DNA of 64,000 bases from Ornithinimicrobium ciconiae. Lineage in GTDB: Bacteria; Actinomycetota; Actinomycetes; Actinomycetales; Dermatophilaceae. The notes under the pieces were generated by a model. The model worked only from the letters and a program-made list of their open reading frames with translations. It ran no database searches and was not told the origin of the DNA. Below, in pieces: positions 1-8,653 of this stretch. The stretch is from contig NZ_CP041616.1 of the NCBI RefSeq assembly GCF_007197575.1, positions 124,001-188,000 on the forward strand, given 5' to 3'. A program made the position numbers and the translations under genes. The first letter of the stretch is position 1. Each line of letters begins with the position of its first letter.

Positions 1-175
1 TCTCCTGTGCCAGCTCGCTGTCGAGGCGCTGGTTGAGCTCGCTGAACTGCACCGTGAAAGCGACCAGGCCCGCCAGCATCAGGCCGATCGTCAGCATCGT
101 CACCACCAGGGTGATCACCCGCACCCGGACCGACCACGGCCGACCGTGAGGAGACGGGAGAGCGCTGCTCGGCAT
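1..175 (-). CDS. Sensor histidine kinase, N-terminal fragment (partial)
   Basis: The reading frame opens at an ATG at 173-175 and runs off the left edge of the window after 58 residues. A basic N-terminus (PHGRPWSVRVRV) is followed by one hydrophobic span of about 20 residues and then a polar segment ending SELNQRLDSELAQ. This is the layout of an actinobacterial two-component sensor kinase entering its periplasmic sensor domain, but no catalytic part is visible. No clear Shine-Dalgarno sequence precedes the ATG. The family call is an inference from the N-terminal pattern only. Confidence 0.45.
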   Translation of the reverse strand, partial: MPSSALPSPHGRPWSVRVRVITLVVTMLTIGLMLAGLVAFTVQFSELNQRLDSELAQE

Positions 176-214
176 GCGGGTCACTGTAGGGGAAGCCCGG
201 CCCGCCAGAGCGGA

Positions 215-1225
215 TCAGGTGGTGAACAGGGCGCTGTAGGCGTTGAGGGCCGGCTGACCACCGAGGTGCGCGTACAGGACGTGGGAGTCCTTGCCGATCT
301 CACCCTGGGTCACCAGGTCGATCAGACCGGCCATCGACTTCCCCTCATAGACGGGGTCGATGATCACACCCTCGAGGGACCCGGTGAGGCGGATCGCGTC
401 CAGGGTGGACTGGACCGGTATGCCGTAGACGTCACCCGCCCAGCCCTCCAGGACGGTGATCTCGTCCTCGCGCAGATCGCGACCCAGCCCGATCAGTTCA
501 GCAGTGCTGCGGGCGATCCGCGCCACCTGCTCGCGCGTGGCGGCGAGGGTTGCGGAGGCATCGATGCCGATCACCCGACGGAGCCGGTCCTGGCCGGCGA
601 ACCCGGCGATCATCCCGGCATGGGTCGAGCCGGTCACCGTGCACACCACGATGGTGTCGAAGAAGACCCCCAGCTCCTGCTCCTGCTGGGCGACCTCCTG
701 CGCCCAGTTGGCAAAGCCCAGTCCGCCGAGCGGGTGGTCGGAGGCCCCTGCGGGGATGCCGTAGGGCCGCCCACCTGCCGAGCGCACATCCTCCAGCGCC
801 TGGTTCCAGCTGTCCTTGAAGCCGATGCCGAAGCCGGCCGGATCCAGCCGCACCTCGGCGCCCATGATGCGCGAGAGCAGGATATTGCCGACCCTGTCGT
901 TGACGCTGTCCGGCCAGTCGACCCACTTCTCCTGCACCAGGACGGCCTTCAGGCCCAGGTGGGCGGCCAGCGCGGCGACCTGACGCGTGTGGTTGGACTG
1001 GTAACCACCGATAGAGACGATCGTGTCAGCCCCCTGCGCAAGGATGTCCGGCACGATGTACTCCAGCTTGCGGGTCTTGTTGCCGCCGAAGGCGAGACCA
1101 CTGTTGACGTCCTCCCGCTTGGCCCAGATGCGCGCCCCACCGAGGTGCGTGCTGAGCCGGTCGAGCGGGTGGATCGGGCTGGGGCCGAAGGTCAGGGGAT
1201 AACGCTCGAAGTCCTGCAGTGACAT
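215..1225 (-). CDS. acdS: 1-aminocyclopropane-1-carboxylate deaminase
   Basis: PLP enzyme that opens ACC, the ethylene precursor of plants, to 2-oxobutyrate and ammonia. The 336-residue product matches the family length. The PLP lysine lies in [10 protein letters not shown] (K50). Y267 and Y293 match the two active-site tyrosines. E294 (VYEGKSM) and L321 (AHLGG) match the pair used to separate true ACC deaminases from D-cysteine desulfhydrases. The start is the ATG at 1223-1225 with GGAGG seven bases upstream; a longer upstream frame lacks family similarity. It lies 80 bp downstream of a GntR regulator on the same strand, so the two probably form one operon. It suggests a plant-associated lifestyle, or use of ACC as a nitrogen source. 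Confidence 0.93.
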   Translation of the reverse strand: MSLQDFERYPLTFGPSPIHPLDRLSTHLGGARIWAKREDVNSGLAFGGNKTRKLEYIVPDILAQGADTIVSIGGYQSNHTRQVAALAAHLGLKAVLVQEKWVDWPDSVNDRVGNILLSRIMGAEVRLDPAGFGIGFKDSWNQALEDVRSAGGRPYGIPAGASDHPLGGLGFANWAQEVAQQEQELGVFFDTIVVCTVTGSTHAGMIAGFAGQDRLRRVIGIDASATLAATREQVARIARSTAELIGLGRDLREDEITVLEGWAGDVYGIPVQSTLDAIRLTGSLEGVIIDPVYEGKSMAGLIDLVTQGEIGKDSHVLYAHLGGQPALNAYSALFTT

Positions 1226-1305
1226 GGGTTCCTCCGTGGGGCGTGGCGCAGGTGACGCGTGGAATGGGGCGGGGTGGGGCGGGGAGCCCTGGGCGTGCTG
1301 AGTCG

Positions 1306-2004
1306 TCAGCTCCCAGGACGGTGGTTGGGCGTGGCTGGGGAGTCGGTCTCGAGGGCGTCCAGGAGGGGCTCGAGGGCGCACCACGTCTGGTGGGACACGG
1401 ACGCGGCGGCTTCGGCGTCCCCCCGCTCGCAGTGCTGGACCATCTGCTCGTGCAGGCTCACGGACCCCCGACCTGCGAGCGAGCCGAAGCGCAGCCGCTC
1501 GACACGACGCAGCGTGGGGGTGAACTGCTCCAGGACGGTCATCACGGCCCGGTTGGCGGCCGCCCGGACAGGCACGTGGTGGAACTCGTCGTCGGCCGCA
1601 AGCGCAGCATCCACCTCCCCGCGCGACAGCGCGTCGGCAAAGCGTGCGTTGGCGTCTCGCATCTGGGTCAGGTCCGCAGCGGTGAGGCGGCCGACGGCCT
1701 CGCGGACGGCGACCTGGTGCATGGCTGCCACGACCGACTGTGCGTCGCGCACGGCTCTGGCGTCCAGCCCGGCCACCTCGGTCGAGCGTCCCGGACGTGC
1801 CACTACCAGACCTGCCTGCTGCAGCCGCAGCAGCGCCTCACGCACCGGCGTGCGGCTCACACCGAGCCAGGTGGCCAGTTCAAGGTCGCGCAGTTTCTCC
1901 CCGGGCTCGAACGTGCCGTCGACAATGGCGTCGCGCAACCGGCCGTAGACGTCGTCACGCAGCAGATTGCGAGCGACAGAGGCAGACGTTGCAGGGACCG
2001 GCAT
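1306..2004 (-). CDS. GntR-family regulator (FadR/FCD type), probable regulator of acdS
   Basis: A 232-residue transcription factor. The N-terminal winged helix-turn-helix contains [13 protein letters not shown] and [14 protein letters not shown], a classic GntR signature. The C-terminal all-helical half resembles an FCD effector domain ([14 protein letters not shown]). The ATG at 2002-2004 overlaps a perfect 14-bp palindrome and sits at the predicted transcription start, so the mRNA may be leaderless. The gene lies directly upstream of acdS on the same strand, and control of ACC deaminase is the natural role. That regulatory link is inferred from position. Confidence 0.85.
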   Translation of the reverse strand: MPVPATSASVARNLLRDDVYGRLRDAIVDGTFEPGEKLRDLELATWLGVSRTPVREALLRLQQAGLVVARPGRSTEVAGLDARAVRDAQSVVAAMHQVAVREAVGRLTAADLTQMRDANARFADALSRGEVDAALAADDEFHHVPVRAAANRAVMTVLEQFTPTLRRVERLRFGSLAGRGSVSLHEQMVQHCERGDAEAAASVSHQTWCALEPLLDALETDSPATPNHRPGS

Positions 2005-2017
2005 GCAATATATTGCA
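2004..2017. promoter_or_regulatory. Perfect palindromic operator TGCAATATATTGCA
   Basis: A 14-bp perfect inverted repeat touching the start codon of the GntR gene. AT-rich palindromes of this kind are typical GntR sites. Its position over the -10 box and the expected transcription start fits autorepression that would also switch acdS. The palindrome is seen directly; the binding protein is inferred. Confidence 0.7.
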
Positions 2018-2040
2018 GCACGGAACGTCGAACCCGTCAA
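2005..2040 (-). promoter_or_regulatory. Promoter of the gntR-acdS operon (leaderless)
   Basis: On the minus strand TTGACG (2035-2040) is followed by a 17-bp spacer and TGCAAT (2012-2017). Seven bases later comes the ATG. The -35 is near consensus and the -10 weak, and the -10 lies inside the palindrome. Transcription would begin at or next to the A of the start codon. Confidence 0.5.
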
Positions 2041-2080
2041 GACTGGAGTTGGACAGGGTCGATCCGGGGGTGGTGCTGCC

Positions 2081-2314
2081 TCAGGTGGACGAGGAGTCCG
2101 GCACCCAGCAGTAGCCGTCCTCGCACACGGCGGCGTCGGACGAGCCGAACGCCACCAACCCGCCCACGTTCGCACCGTCAGCAGGTGAGGCAGACGGGGA
2201 GCCGGGCAGTCCGCCATACGACGCGGTCGGTGGGGTCAGATCAGCGCCACCCGACGCTCTCGGTGGGGAGACTTCCGACGTGGTAGCGGTCTTCGGCGCG
2301 CGAGGGGAGGTCAT
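2081..2314 (-). CDS. Small protein with C-terminal C-X4-C tail, coupled to the DsbA-like gene
   Basis: 77 residues, low complexity (Ser, Pro, Gly, Ala) until the end, which reads AVCEDGYCWVPDSSST. The start ATG overlaps the stop of the upstream DsbA-like gene as ATGA (2311-2314), so translation is probably coupled. Deinococcus FrnE, a relative of that upstream gene, is known to carry a C-X4-C motif in its own C-terminal tail. Here the tail may instead be made as a separate polypeptide, or joined by frameshifting. No domain match is recognised beyond that motif. Confidence 0.5.
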   Translation of the reverse strand: MTSPRAPKTATTSEVSPPRASGGADLTPPTASYGGLPGSPSASPADGANVGGLVAFGSSDAAVCEDGYCWVPDSSST

Positions 2315-2970
2315 GACGCGGTCCGCTCGTCCCAGGCCTGAGTCAGCGCCTGGACGAAGGTCTGGCTCTCCTGGGCTCCGGAGATCCCATACTTGGCGTC
2401 GACCACGAAGAACGGGACCCCGCTGATGCCGTAGGCGCGCGCCTGCTTCATGTCGGCACGGACGTCGGCGAGGAACTCCTGTGACTCCAGCGCGGCGAGC
2501 ACCTCGGCACGGTCCAGCCCGGCCTCGGCCGCGAGATCCGCGAGCTCCTCGGGGCGGGAGAGGTTGCGTCCCTCCTCGAAGTAGGCCTTGAGCAGGCGCT
2601 CCTTGACCTCGGACTGGAGCCCCCGGGCCTTGGCCAGGTGCAGCACCTGATGGGCCGGCAGGGTGTTGACGTGCACGACCTTGTCGAAGTCGTAGTCCAG
2701 ACCCACCGCACCGGCGATCTCGGTGACCCGCTGGAGCATCTGCTCGACCTGCTCGACGGGCATGCCCTTGCGCTCGGCGAGGTACTCGGTGGTGCTGCCC
2801 TCGAACTCGGGCGGGGTGTCGGGGCTGAGTTCGAAGGAGTGGTACTCCACCTCGACGTCGCGCCCGTCGACACGGAACTCCTCGACGGCACGCTCAAACT
2901 TGCGCTTACCGATGTAGCACCAGGGGCAGGCGATGTCGGACCAGATGTCAACCTTGAGTGGAGTCCTCAT
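2311..2970 (-). CDS. DsbA/FrnE-family thiol oxidoreductase
   Basis: 219 residues with a thioredoxin-fold start: the redox motif CPWC at C15-C18 lies in DIWSDIACPWCYIGK, and the cis-Pro region is ISGVPFFVVD. The inserted helical domain (LPAHQVLHLAKARG) is typical of the FrnE/2-hydroxychromene-isomerase-like DsbA group. There is no signal peptide, so it is cytoplasmic. The ATG at 2968-2970 has no obvious ribosome site and may be leaderless. A small protein ending in a C-X4-C motif overlaps the stop. It is divergent from the M20 amidohydrolase gene. Confidence 0.85.
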   Translation of the reverse strand: MRTPLKVDIWSDIACPWCYIGKRKFERAVEEFRVDGRDVEVEYHSFELSPDTPPEFEGSTTEYLAERKGMPVEQVEQMLQRVTEIAGAVGLDYDFDKVVHVNTLPAHQVLHLAKARGLQSEVKERLLKAYFEEGRNLSRPEELADLAAEAGLDRAEVLAALESQEFLADVRADMKQARAYGISGVPFFVVDAKYGISGAQESQTFVQALTQAWDERTAS

Positions 2971-3041
2971 GTCAGCGGCAACGGCGAGCGGCGCCGCAGC
3001 ATTCCACGCCGCCCCCGGTTGTCCGGGAGCCTGACCTTGGG

Positions 3042-4262
3042 ATGATGACAGGCGTGACCACGCTGCCGGAGGACCTGACCACAGACCTGCACGACCTCTA
3101 TCGCCACCTGCACGCACACCCCGAGCTGTCGATGCAGGAGTCGGCGACCGCCGAACTCATCGAGGAGCGCATGGGCGCGCTCGGCTATGAGACGACCCGC
3201 ATCGGGGGCACCGGCGTCGTCGCCGTGCTGACCAACGGTGAAGGACCGGTCATCGGTTTCCGCGCCGACACCGACGGGCTGCCGGTCGCCGAGGCGACGG
3301 GGCTGGATTACGCCTCCACGGACCGTGGGACGCTGCCCGACGGCACCGACGTGCCGGTGATGCACGCCTGCGGCCACGACACCCACATGACCGCGGCGAT
3401 CGGGGCCGCGACCCTGCTCCAGCAGAGCCGGGAGTCGTGGTCGGGCACCGTGGTCCTGGTCTTCCAGCCCGGGGAGGAGACGGCCGCCGGAGCGGTGGCG
3501 ATGCTGGAGGACGGTTTGTGGGACAAGGTGCCGCGGCCCGAGGTGATGTTTGCCCAGCACCTCTCCGCCGACCTGGCCGGCACGGTCAACCTCTCGACCG
3601 GCCCGGCGCTCGCGATGGCCGACTCCCTCGAGGTCGTGGTGCACGGCCGGGGCGGGCACGGCTCACGTCCGGAGAGCACCATCGACCCGGTGGTCCTGGC
3701 CGCCCACATGATCGTCCGGCTGCAGAGCCTGGTCTCCCGTGAGCTCGCCGCCCAGGACGCCGCGGTGCTGACGGTCGCCACGATCCACGCCGGGATGAAG
3801 GAGAACATCATCCCGGCCGAGGCGGTCTTCACCATCAACGTGCGCACGCTGGATGAGCGGGTTCGCCAGCAGGTGCTGGCCGGGATCCGACGCATCGTCT
3901 CGGCCGAGGCCGCTGCCTCGGGCGCGCCGGAGCCGGAGGTGCGCGAGCTCTACACCTTCCCCCTGGTCCACAATGACGAGGAGACGAGCGCCGCGGTCAC
4001 CGAGGTGCTGGTCGCCGCACTGGGCGCCGACCGGGTCAGTCCGCGGGTGCCGCAGATGGGCAGTGAGGACTTCGGCGCCCTGCCGGAGGCGATCGGTGTC
4101 CCGGGCGTCTACTGGTTCTTCGGCGGGCTGCCGCAGGATGTCATCGACCTGCCCGAGCCGACCCCCTCCAACCACTCGCCGTTCTTCGCGCCGGTCCTCG
4201 AGCCGACCCTGTCGACTGCGACCACGGCCGCCTACGAGGTGATTCGCAGCCGGTTGGGCTGA
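3042..4262 (+). CDS. M20-family amidohydrolase (hippurate/N-acyl amino acid hydrolase type)
   Basis: A 406-residue zinc-dependent amidohydrolase. The metal-binding motif HACGHDTHM (C110, H112) is followed by FQPGEETAAG with the catalytic Glu pair near 145-146, then GRGGHGSRPE of the dimerisation domain, and a late GSEDFG metal-ligand motif. This is the IAA-amino acid hydrolase/N-acyl amino acid amidohydrolase branch; the exact substrate cannot be told. The start is the first of two adjacent ATGs at 3042; a GTG at 3054 is also possible. Confidence 0.88.
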   Translation: MMTGVTTLPEDLTTDLHDLYRHLHAHPELSMQESATAELIEERMGALGYETTRIGGTGVVAVLTNGEGPVIGFRADTDGLPVAEATGLDYASTDRGTLPDGTDVPVMHACGHDTHMTAAIGAATLLQQSRESWSGTVVLVFQPGEETAAGAVAMLEDGLWDKVPRPEVMFAQHLSADLAGTVNLSTGPALAMADSLEVVVHGRGGHGSRPESTIDPVVLAAHMIVRLQSLVSRELAAQDAAVLTVATIHAGMKENIIPAEAVFTINVRTLDERVRQQVLAGIRRIVSAEAAASGAPEPEVRELYTFPLVHNDEETSAAVTEVLVAALGADRVSPRVPQMGSEDFGALPEAIGVPGVYWFFGGLPQDVIDLPEPTPSNHSPFFAPVLEPTLSTATTAAYEVIRSRLG

Positions 4263-4273
4263 GGCCCTGAGGC

Positions 4274-4318
4274 ACGAAACCACTACGAAAAGACGTGGTT
4301 GGCCTACGAAACCACTAC
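4274..4318. repeat. Direct repeat with alternative hairpins, probable bidirectional terminator
   Basis: The 13-mer ACGAAACCACTAC occurs at 4274-4286 and 4306-4318. Between them GTGGTT (4295-4300) can pair with AACCAC on either side (4278-4283 or 4310-4315), giving two mutually exclusive stems. It lies between the converging ends of the M20 gene and ychJ, as expected of a shared terminator. Confidence 0.5.
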
Positions 4319-4731
4319 TAAAATTGGGGGTCGGGGCCGAGGTAGACCCACCGGTTGGCGCGACGCACAAACTGGCTGCGCTCGCGGAGCTCGCCGCGCT
4401 GGTGGTCCGGCGCGGGCGTCGACCAGCGGGCGCGATAGGTCACGAACCCCTCCGCGTCCTCCTCCCCACCGCCGCTGACCTCCAGCACCTCCAGCGAGTC
4501 CCAGCGCAGCGAGGGATCGGGCGCGGTGTCGGCGGGGCGGGTGCGCGGGTGCCAGGTCCGGAAGATGTGGTCGTCCACGCCGAGCGCATAGGCCGTGTAG
4601 CGCGAGCGCATCAGCGCCTCGGCCGTCGGGGCGGGCAGCCCGTCACCGACATACGGACCGCAACAGCGCGCGAAGGCGGCTCCGCTCCCGCAGGGGCAGG
4701 TCCTGGTATGCCGTCCGGCCGGGGTGCTCAT
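4318..4731 (-). CDS. YchJ-like SEC-C motif protein (UPF0225)
   Basis: 137 residues. The N-terminal zinc-binding SEC-C motif CPCGSG...CCGPY uses C12, C14, C23 and C24. The remainder (EALMRSRYTAYALG, RSQFVRRANRWVYL) is the NTF2-like YchJ domain. The molecular role of this family is not established. The gene ends exactly where the putative bidirectional terminator begins. Confidence 0.85.
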   Translation of the reverse strand: MSTPAGRHTRTCPCGSGAAFARCCGPYVGDGLPAPTAEALMRSRYTAYALGVDDHIFRTWHPRTRPADTAPDPSLRWDSLEVLEVSGGGEEDAEGFVTYRARWSTPAPDHQRGELRERSQFVRRANRWVYLGPDPQF

Positions 4732-4764
4732 CCCTGCGAGGGTAGCGGTGCGCCGAGGTGGCGC

Positions 4765-5475
4765 TCAGCGGCCCGCCTCAGCCTGGGGCGAGCCCAGCGG
4801 CCCCAGGAGCGCCCGCGCCACCGTGACGTCCGCTCGGACGCAGAGCCGGGTGACCAGCGGCGCGGTGAGCAGCAGGACCAGGCCGGCCAGCCCCATGGTG
4901 AGGGACTCCCAGAGATACCAGCTGCCGGTGATGTCCACGTCCAGCACAGTGCCCAGCAGCCAGGCCAGCCCGTTGTCGTCGTCCTGTGGGAGGAAGTGCC
5001 CCCAGAGGAACCAGGTCAGTCCGCCGAGCGCACCGGCGAGCCAGGTGACCGAGACGACAAAGGTGGTCAGCCGCAGCGGGAAGGCGACGAGCATGCCGTG
5101 CACCGTCTCCAGCCAAGCCTTGGGGTCACGCAGCATCGTCAGCACCCGGCGCCCGCGATAGGTCGGCTCCTCCACCGGCGCACCCCAGCGTCGCAGCAAC
5201 TCGCGGTTCTCCCGGGCGAAGCCCGTCGCGGTCAGCAGCATGAACCCGGTGATCGGTAGGCCGACCCACACCACAGCGGTCGCCGCACCGAGGGTGAAGA
5301 GCGTCAGGAGCAGGACGAAGCTGACCACGGACAGGAAGAAGCCTGCGGTCAGATAGGCGAGGTCGGTGCCCACCGACCGCCAGGACATCCGGGCAACCGT
5401 GCGCCCGGGGGAAGGGACCCCCAGGGCGGATGCACCGGTGAGTTGTGGGTCTCGCGTGATCGTCTGGGAGCTCAT
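4765..5475 (-). CDS. Stand-alone sensor-domain membrane protein
   Basis: 236 residues with about four membrane spans grouped as two hairpins: YLTAGFFLSVVSFVLLLTLFTLG and VWVGLPITGFMLL, then FVVSVTWLAGALGG and GLAGLVLLLTAPLVTRL. This is the putative sensor domain found at the N-terminus of many actinobacterial histidine kinases, including the usual FARENRELLRRWG and GRRVLTMLRDPKAW segments. Here it ends without a kinase. Such truncated forms occur elsewhere; partner unknown. No kinase lies beside it. Confidence 0.65.
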   Translation of the reverse strand: MSSQTITRDPQLTGASALGVPSPGRTVARMSWRSVGTDLAYLTAGFFLSVVSFVLLLTLFTLGAATAVVWVGLPITGFMLLTATGFARENRELLRRWGAPVEEPTYRGRRVLTMLRDPKAWLETVHGMLVAFPLRLTTFVVSVTWLAGALGGLTWFLWGHFLPQDDDNGLAWLLGTVLDVDITGSWYLWESLTMGLAGLVLLLTAPLVTRLCVRADVTVARALLGPLGSPQAEAGR

Positions 5476-5606
5476 GCCTCAAACCTAGGAAGCCGTGGCG
5501 CCACCAGGCATCACCCGATCGGCTGGTTCCGAGGTGATACCTGAGAGTGAGAACCGCCCGGCTTTCCGGTCGCCGCTCGTCCGGGATGAGACCTACGGTG
5601 GGGGCC

Positions 5607-6755
5607 GTGGTCCACGAACTCTCCCGCCGCGACGCCCGCCGCATCGCCGTGCGCGCCCAGCTGCTGGAGGCCCCCCGGCCCACCGACCTGCGAGTGGTGG
5701 CTCGGCAGCTCACCGTGGTGCAGGTCGACCTGACCGCTGCGGTGGCCCCGCACGCCGACCTGCTGTTCTGGAGCAGGATGGGCTCGGCATACGCCCCAGA
5801 CGACCTGGACGATGCGGTGGCGGCCCAGGACCTGGTGGAGTTCCAGGGCTATCTGCGGCCGAGTGAGGACCTGGCACTTTTTCGGGCGGCGATGGCCGAG
5901 TGGCCCGGCGAGGGTGACGTGGGGCCCTATCGCCAAAGTGTCGCGGAGTGGGTGCAGGACAACCGTGGCTGCCGGCTCGACATCCTCGAGACCCTGCGGG
6001 CCGACGGTCCGTTGCCGGTCCGTGAGCTGCCCGACACGACTGTGCGGCCGTGGCGCTCCAGCGGGTGGAACAACAACCGCAACGTCCGCATGCTCGTGGA
6101 GATCATGGAGGCCCGCGGTGAGGTGGCCGTCGCCGGACGGGAGGGGCGAGACCGCCTGTGGGACCTGGCCGAGCGGATCTATCCAGATGGTCCGACGGTT
6201 CCCACGCAGGAGGCCGAGATCGTCCGCAGCCAGCGTCGCCTGGCTGCGCTGGGGATCGCCCGCGCGAAGACCACCGAGACCCCGGGCGAGCCGAACTCGG
6301 TCGGTGAGGTCGGCGAGGAGGCTGCCATCGAGGGCGTCCGCGGCCGGTGGCGCGTCGACCCGGCACAGCTCACGCGGCTCAGTGAACCCTTCCGGGGTCG
6401 CACCGTGCTGTTGTCGCCGCTGGATCGATTGCTGTTCGACCGCAAGCGGATGGTGGACCTGTTCGAGTTCGACTACCAGCTGGAGATGTACAAGCCCGCC
6501 GCCCAGCGCCGGTGGGGCTACTTCGCCCTGCCCGTCCTGCGCGGCGACCAGCTGGTCGGCAAGGTCGACGCCACGGCCGACCATGAGCGCGGGGTGCTGC
6601 GAGTGGACGCGGTGCACGACGACCACGGCTGGAGCCGCACCGCGCATGCCGAGGTCGACGCCGAGATCGCCTCCCTGGCGCGGTGGCTGGGCCTGCGGGC
6701 GACGGATGTGGCCCCACTCGTGCCTGCGCGCGGACCGAGACAGGGTCAGGAGTAG
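5607..6755 (+). CDS. AlkZ/YcaQ-like winged-helix DNA glycosylase family protein
   Basis: 382 residues. The opening ELSRRDARRIAVRAQLL, the LTVVQVDLTAAVAPHADLLFWSR segment and the later LLSPLDRLLFDRKRM belong to the HTH_42 superfamily. That family includes AlkZ and YcaQ, which unhook interstrand crosslinks and other bulky adducts. The catalytic QxQ/QxD motif appears as LTVVQVD. The start is taken as GTG 5607, since residues before it are not conserved; ATG 5586 is the alternative. It is monocistronic or linked to the GNAT gene that follows. Confidence 0.78.
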   Translation: MVHELSRRDARRIAVRAQLLEAPRPTDLRVVARQLTVVQVDLTAAVAPHADLLFWSRMGSAYAPDDLDDAVAAQDLVEFQGYLRPSEDLALFRAAMAEWPGEGDVGPYRQSVAEWVQDNRGCRLDILETLRADGPLPVRELPDTTVRPWRSSGWNNNRNVRMLVEIMEARGEVAVAGREGRDRLWDLAERIYPDGPTVPTQEAEIVRSQRRLAALGIARAKTTETPGEPNSVGEVGEEAAIEGVRGRWRVDPAQLTRLSEPFRGRTVLLSPLDRLLFDRKRMVDLFEFDYQLEMYKPAAQRRWGYFALPVLRGDQLVGKVDATADHERGVLRVDAVHDDHGWSRTAHAEVDAEIASLARWLGLRATDVAPLVPARGPRQGQE

Positions 6756-6804
6756 TCAGGCTGCCCGCCAGGTGACTGTCACCGGTCCCTGCTTGGCTGG
6801 TCAG

Positions 6805-7407
6805 ATGAACGCATCCAGCACCGCTGTCAGGTGGGAGACGCACCCGGTGACCGAGGACCGCTTCGACGACTTCGCCGCGGTGGTCAACACCAACCGGCGC
6901 GAGACGCACTGCTGGTGCCTGTCCCACCGCCTCCCCGCCCGCGAGATCAAGGAGCTGGGTGGCGGCTCGCGCGAGCAGGCGATGAGGTGCCTGACCCGCC
7001 GCGAGCACGCACCGGGCGTGGTGACCTATCGCGACGGCGTGCCGGTCGGCTGGTGCAGCATCAGTCCACGCACCGAGATCCCGCTCATGGTCGCCTCGAA
7101 AAAGTACCACCCGATCGACGACGTGCCGGTCTGGAGCATCATCTGCGTGGTGGTCCGTGGCGGCCACCGGCGGCAGGGAGTCACCGGGCACCTGCTCGAC
7201 GGCGCCGTGCGGTATGCCGAGGAGCAGGGTGCGCCCGCCATCGAGGCCTATCCCGTGGACCCGCCAGGACGGATGGACCTGACCATGGCCTTCGTCGGCA
7301 CCAAGGCGATGTTTGAGCGCGCCGGCTTCCGCCAGGTGGGCGTCACGGATGCGGTCGCCAGCAAGATGCCGCGCCTGGTGATGCGACGCGACCTCGGGAG
7401 TGGCTGA
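6805..7407 (+). CDS. GNAT-family N-acetyltransferase
   Basis: 200 residues. The acetyl-CoA loop appears as VVRGGHRRQGVTGHLLDGAVRYAEEQGA, and a late MFERAGFRQVGV is typical of GNATs. The N-terminus has a Cys-rich patch (RETHCWCLSHR) as in a common actinobacterial subfamily of unknown substrate. It starts at ATG 6805, 49 bp after the glycosylase gene. Confidence 0.82.
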   Translation: MNASSTAVRWETHPVTEDRFDDFAAVVNTNRRETHCWCLSHRLPAREIKELGGGSREQAMRCLTRREHAPGVVTYRDGVPVGWCSISPRTEIPLMVASKKYHPIDDVPVWSIICVVVRGGHRRQGVTGHLLDGAVRYAEEQGAPAIEAYPVDPPGRMDLTMAFVGTKAMFERAGFRQVGVTDAVASKMPRLVMRRDLGSG

Positions 7408-7410
7408 GCG

Positions 7411-7459
7411 GGCACAGTCGGAGGGCACAGTCGGAGGGCACAGTCGGAGGGCACAGTCG
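7411..7459. repeat. 13-bp tandem repeat (3 full copies plus part)
   Basis: The unit GGCACAGTCGGAG is repeated head to tail at 7411, 7424 and 7437, with a partial fourth from 7450. It lies between the stop of the GNAT gene and the end of the converging sigma gene. Confidence 0.9.
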
Positions 7460-7465
7460 CGCCAG

Positions 7466-8644
7466 TCACCGGCCCCGCAGGCGGGCGGCCTGCCGGGCCA
7501 GGTGGTCGCGCTCGGCAAGGTTGCTGGCCTCACGTGCGGCGACGACATAGAGCTCGGCAGCCGTCGACGTCTCTCCCGCCCGCTCCCGCAGGTGCGCCTC
7601 GGCGGCCGTGCGCCGGGGCACCGACGCCGGCACCTGCTCCAGCGCCCGGAGTCCCGCGCGGGGTCCGTCAGCCTGCCCCACTGCGACGGCCCGGTTGAGG
7701 GCGACGACGGGACTGTCATTGAGGGCGGCCAGCTCGTCATACCACTCCACGATCTGCACCCAGTCGGTCTCGTCGGCGCTGCGTGCGTCGGCGTGCAGCG
7801 CGGCGATGGCTGCCTGGATCTGGAACTCCCCCAAGCGATCTCGCTCCAAGGCCTCCTGCAGGGTGTGGATCCCCTCACCGATCAGGTCGGTGTCCCACAG
7901 CCGCCGGTCCTGCTCGGCGAGGGCCACCAGCGTCCCCGCCGCAGTGAAGCGTGAGGCTCGGCGAGCGTGGTGCAGCAGCATCAGCGCGAGGAGCCCGGCG
8001 ATCTCCGGCTCGGGCCGGCGCCCACCAGCCTGCGCCACCAGCTCGCGGGTGAGCCGGATCGCCTCGGCGGCCAGGTCGACCGCACCGCTGTAGCCCTCGT
8101 TGAAGATCAGATAGAGCACCCGCAGCACCCGTCCGAGGTCACCCGGACCGGACAGCCCCTCGGCCGCGACGGTGCGTTTGGCACGGCTGATGCGCTGCGC
8201 CATCGTGGCCTCCGGCACCAGGTAGGCCTCGGCGATCTGCCGTGTGGTCAGCCCACCCACGGCCCGCAGGGTCAGCGCGACCGCCGAGGAAGGGGTCAGT
8301 GCCGGGTGGCAGCACAGGAACAGCAGCTGCAGGGTGTCGTCGCGCTCCTCGGAGGGGCCCGGTGCTGGCTCCTCGAGCTCGGCCCGCTCCCGACGGTGCC
8401 GGGCGGTCTCGGAGCGGTGCGCGTCGACACACTTGCGCCAGGCGACGGTGACCAGCCAGGCGAACGGGTCCTTCGGCATACCCTCCGGCCAGTGGGCCAA
8501 CGCCTCGATGACGGCCTCCTGCACGGCGTCCTCGGCCGTCGCGAACTCTGCGCCGCGGCGGACGAGGACCCCGAGCACCTGCGGTCCGAGGTGCCGCAGC
8601 AGGTCGGGTGTGCCGTCCTCACCAGGGCTGTCGGCGGGTGCCAC
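7466..8644 (-). CDS. ECF42-type RNA polymerase sigma factor with C-terminal helical extension
   Basis: 392 residues. Sigma region 2 (AEDAVQEAVIEALAHWPEG, DPFAWLVTVAWRKCVD) and region 4 (LTTRQIAEAYLVPEATMAQRISRAK) are followed by a long TPR-like extension (VLYLIFNEGYSG, LLALMLLHHARR, SPVVALNRAVAVGQ) that defines ECF42. These sigmas lack an anti-sigma and are partnered by YCII/DGPF proteins, one of which lies directly upstream. The GTG start is 9 bp after that gene's stop, with GAGG upstream. Target promoters are unknown. A second ECF42 lies at 24.8 kb. Confidence 0.9.
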   Translation of the reverse strand: MAPADSPGEDGTPDLLRHLGPQVLGVLVRRGAEFATAEDAVQEAVIEALAHWPEGMPKDPFAWLVTVAWRKCVDAHRSETARHRRERAELEEPAPGPSEERDDTLQLLFLCCHPALTPSSAVALTLRAVGGLTTRQIAEAYLVPEATMAQRISRAKRTVAAEGLSGPGDLGRVLRVLYLIFNEGYSGAVDLAAEAIRLTRELVAQAGGRRPEPEIAGLLALMLLHHARRASRFTAAGTLVALAEQDRRLWDTDLIGEGIHTLQEALERDRLGEFQIQAAIAALHADARSADETDWVQIVEWYDELAALNDSPVVALNRAVAVGQADGPRAGLRALEQVPASVPRRTAAEAHLRERAGETSTAAELYVVAAREASNLAERDHLARQAARLRGR

Positions 8645-8653
8645 GTGCTCGCC

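Noticed and set aside
146..1222. Long plus-strand open frame opposite acdS
   Set aside because: Antisense shadow of a high-GC gene; the minus-strand frame carries a full ACC deaminase with its active-site residues.
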